Shown piece after piece: positions 63,559-64,000 of a DNA stretch of 64,000 nucleotides; the first letter of the stretch is position 1; every line of letters begins with the position of its first letter. Under the pieces are notes generated by a model. The model was not told where the DNA came from. It saw only the letters and a list, made by a program, of their open reading frames with translations, and did no database searches. The stretch is taken from contig CM055606.1 in the NCBI GenBank assembly GCA_029379385.1, positions 3,224,001-3,288,000 on the forward strand, given 5' to 3'. This DNA comes from Quillaja saponaria (lineage: Eukaryota; Streptophyta; Magnoliopsida; Fabales; Quillajaceae). A program made the translations under genes and the position numbers.

Positions 63559-64000
63559 AAATTAGAATTTGAGGATGATGTCTCCTAAAAAATCAGAATC
63601 TACTTTTCCCCATTCCTCATTAATATAGCTATAGTTTCAAATCTATTATTGTGCTCACCATTCAATTCAGATCTATGAAGCAGATGGTCGAACTCATTTC
63701 CTTTGTCTTCTCCCACATCTGTATCTGCATATGCAATAAAGCGATACACATCTTGCTCTCTTCTTTGCTATCTGAGATTCTTTTGTTCTGATTTCTTTGC
63801 AAAATTCGAAGTAATTTTTCAGTTAGATTGACAACATAAGGTATGGAACATTTTTTTATGAAGTTCAGAATTGGGTAAAGGTTACTTTTTTTTTTCTTGG
63901 CTTTAATCTTTTTCATTATTTATTAACAAATACCGACATCCTATTTTTTAGAAAGTTCCCAGGAATAAAAGTCAGATCACACTATAACAGAGACAAAGCT

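Larger units (their letters stand above)
62096..64000. other. Intergenic DNA, repeat-rich right edge
   Basis: No gene recognised. It holds the telomere-like array (62740-62945) and the two sets of direct repeats (63171-63388 and 63389-63558). Confidence 0.5.

Noticed and set aside
1..64000. CRISPR arrays, bacterial operons or prophage
   Set aside because: No regularly spaced repeats with unique spacers and no prokaryotic gene organisation; spliced genes and plant transposons show a plant nuclear origin.

Overview
This window is nuclear DNA from a dicot plant. It has AT-rich intergenic stretches, genes split by GT-AG introns, and abundant plant transposable elements. The protein families found (plant O-fucosyltransferase, the BES1-interacting bHLH factor BIM1, and a sieve-element occlusion protein) fit a eudicot. 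I could not identify the species.

Three gene loci are supported. (1) An intact eight-exon O-fucosyltransferase-like gene on the + strand (coding 9219-12567, 530 aa). Its 5' leader is long and carries two tiny overlapping upstream ORFs. (2) An intact eleven-exon BIM1 gene on the - strand (24210 down to 17280, 563 aa). It has a non-coding 5' exon and G-rich tracts in both untranslated regions. (3) A seven-exon sieve-element occlusion (SEO) gene on the - strand (41816 down to 38974). It appears broken by two independent one-base frameshifts of opposite sign, in exon 5 and exon 7. Exon phases otherwise close exactly in all three models.

The rest is intergenic or transposon-derived. From left to right: a Mutator-like non-autonomous element with a 9-bp target duplication (1301-2757); a hAT-like MITE with an 8-bp duplication (6344-6896); MITE, foldback and MULE-like elements at 27.8-31.7 kb; a gene-poor interval (26-37.5 kb) unexpectedly rich in CACGTG G-boxes; a local 290-bp tandem duplication upstream of the SEO gene; a complete but decayed Ty1-copia element on the - strand with two LTRs, a primer-binding site and a perfect 5-bp target duplication (47742-54287); an orphan TRIM-like LTR with its primer-binding site (56107-56269); and a decayed RTE-type LINE on the - strand (about 62095 to 56560), split inside its reverse transcriptase by a roughly 2.5-kb insertion that may be a solo LTR. 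The right end carries degenerate telomere-like repeats and nested direct repeats.

The genes do not form a functional cluster. The most distinctive signals are the doubly frameshifted SEO locus, the G-box-enriched gene desert between BIM1 and SEO, and the G-rich tracts in the BIM1 UTRs. I found no evidence of an entirely new coding system. All calls come from reading the sequence and recalling family motifs; no database search was made.
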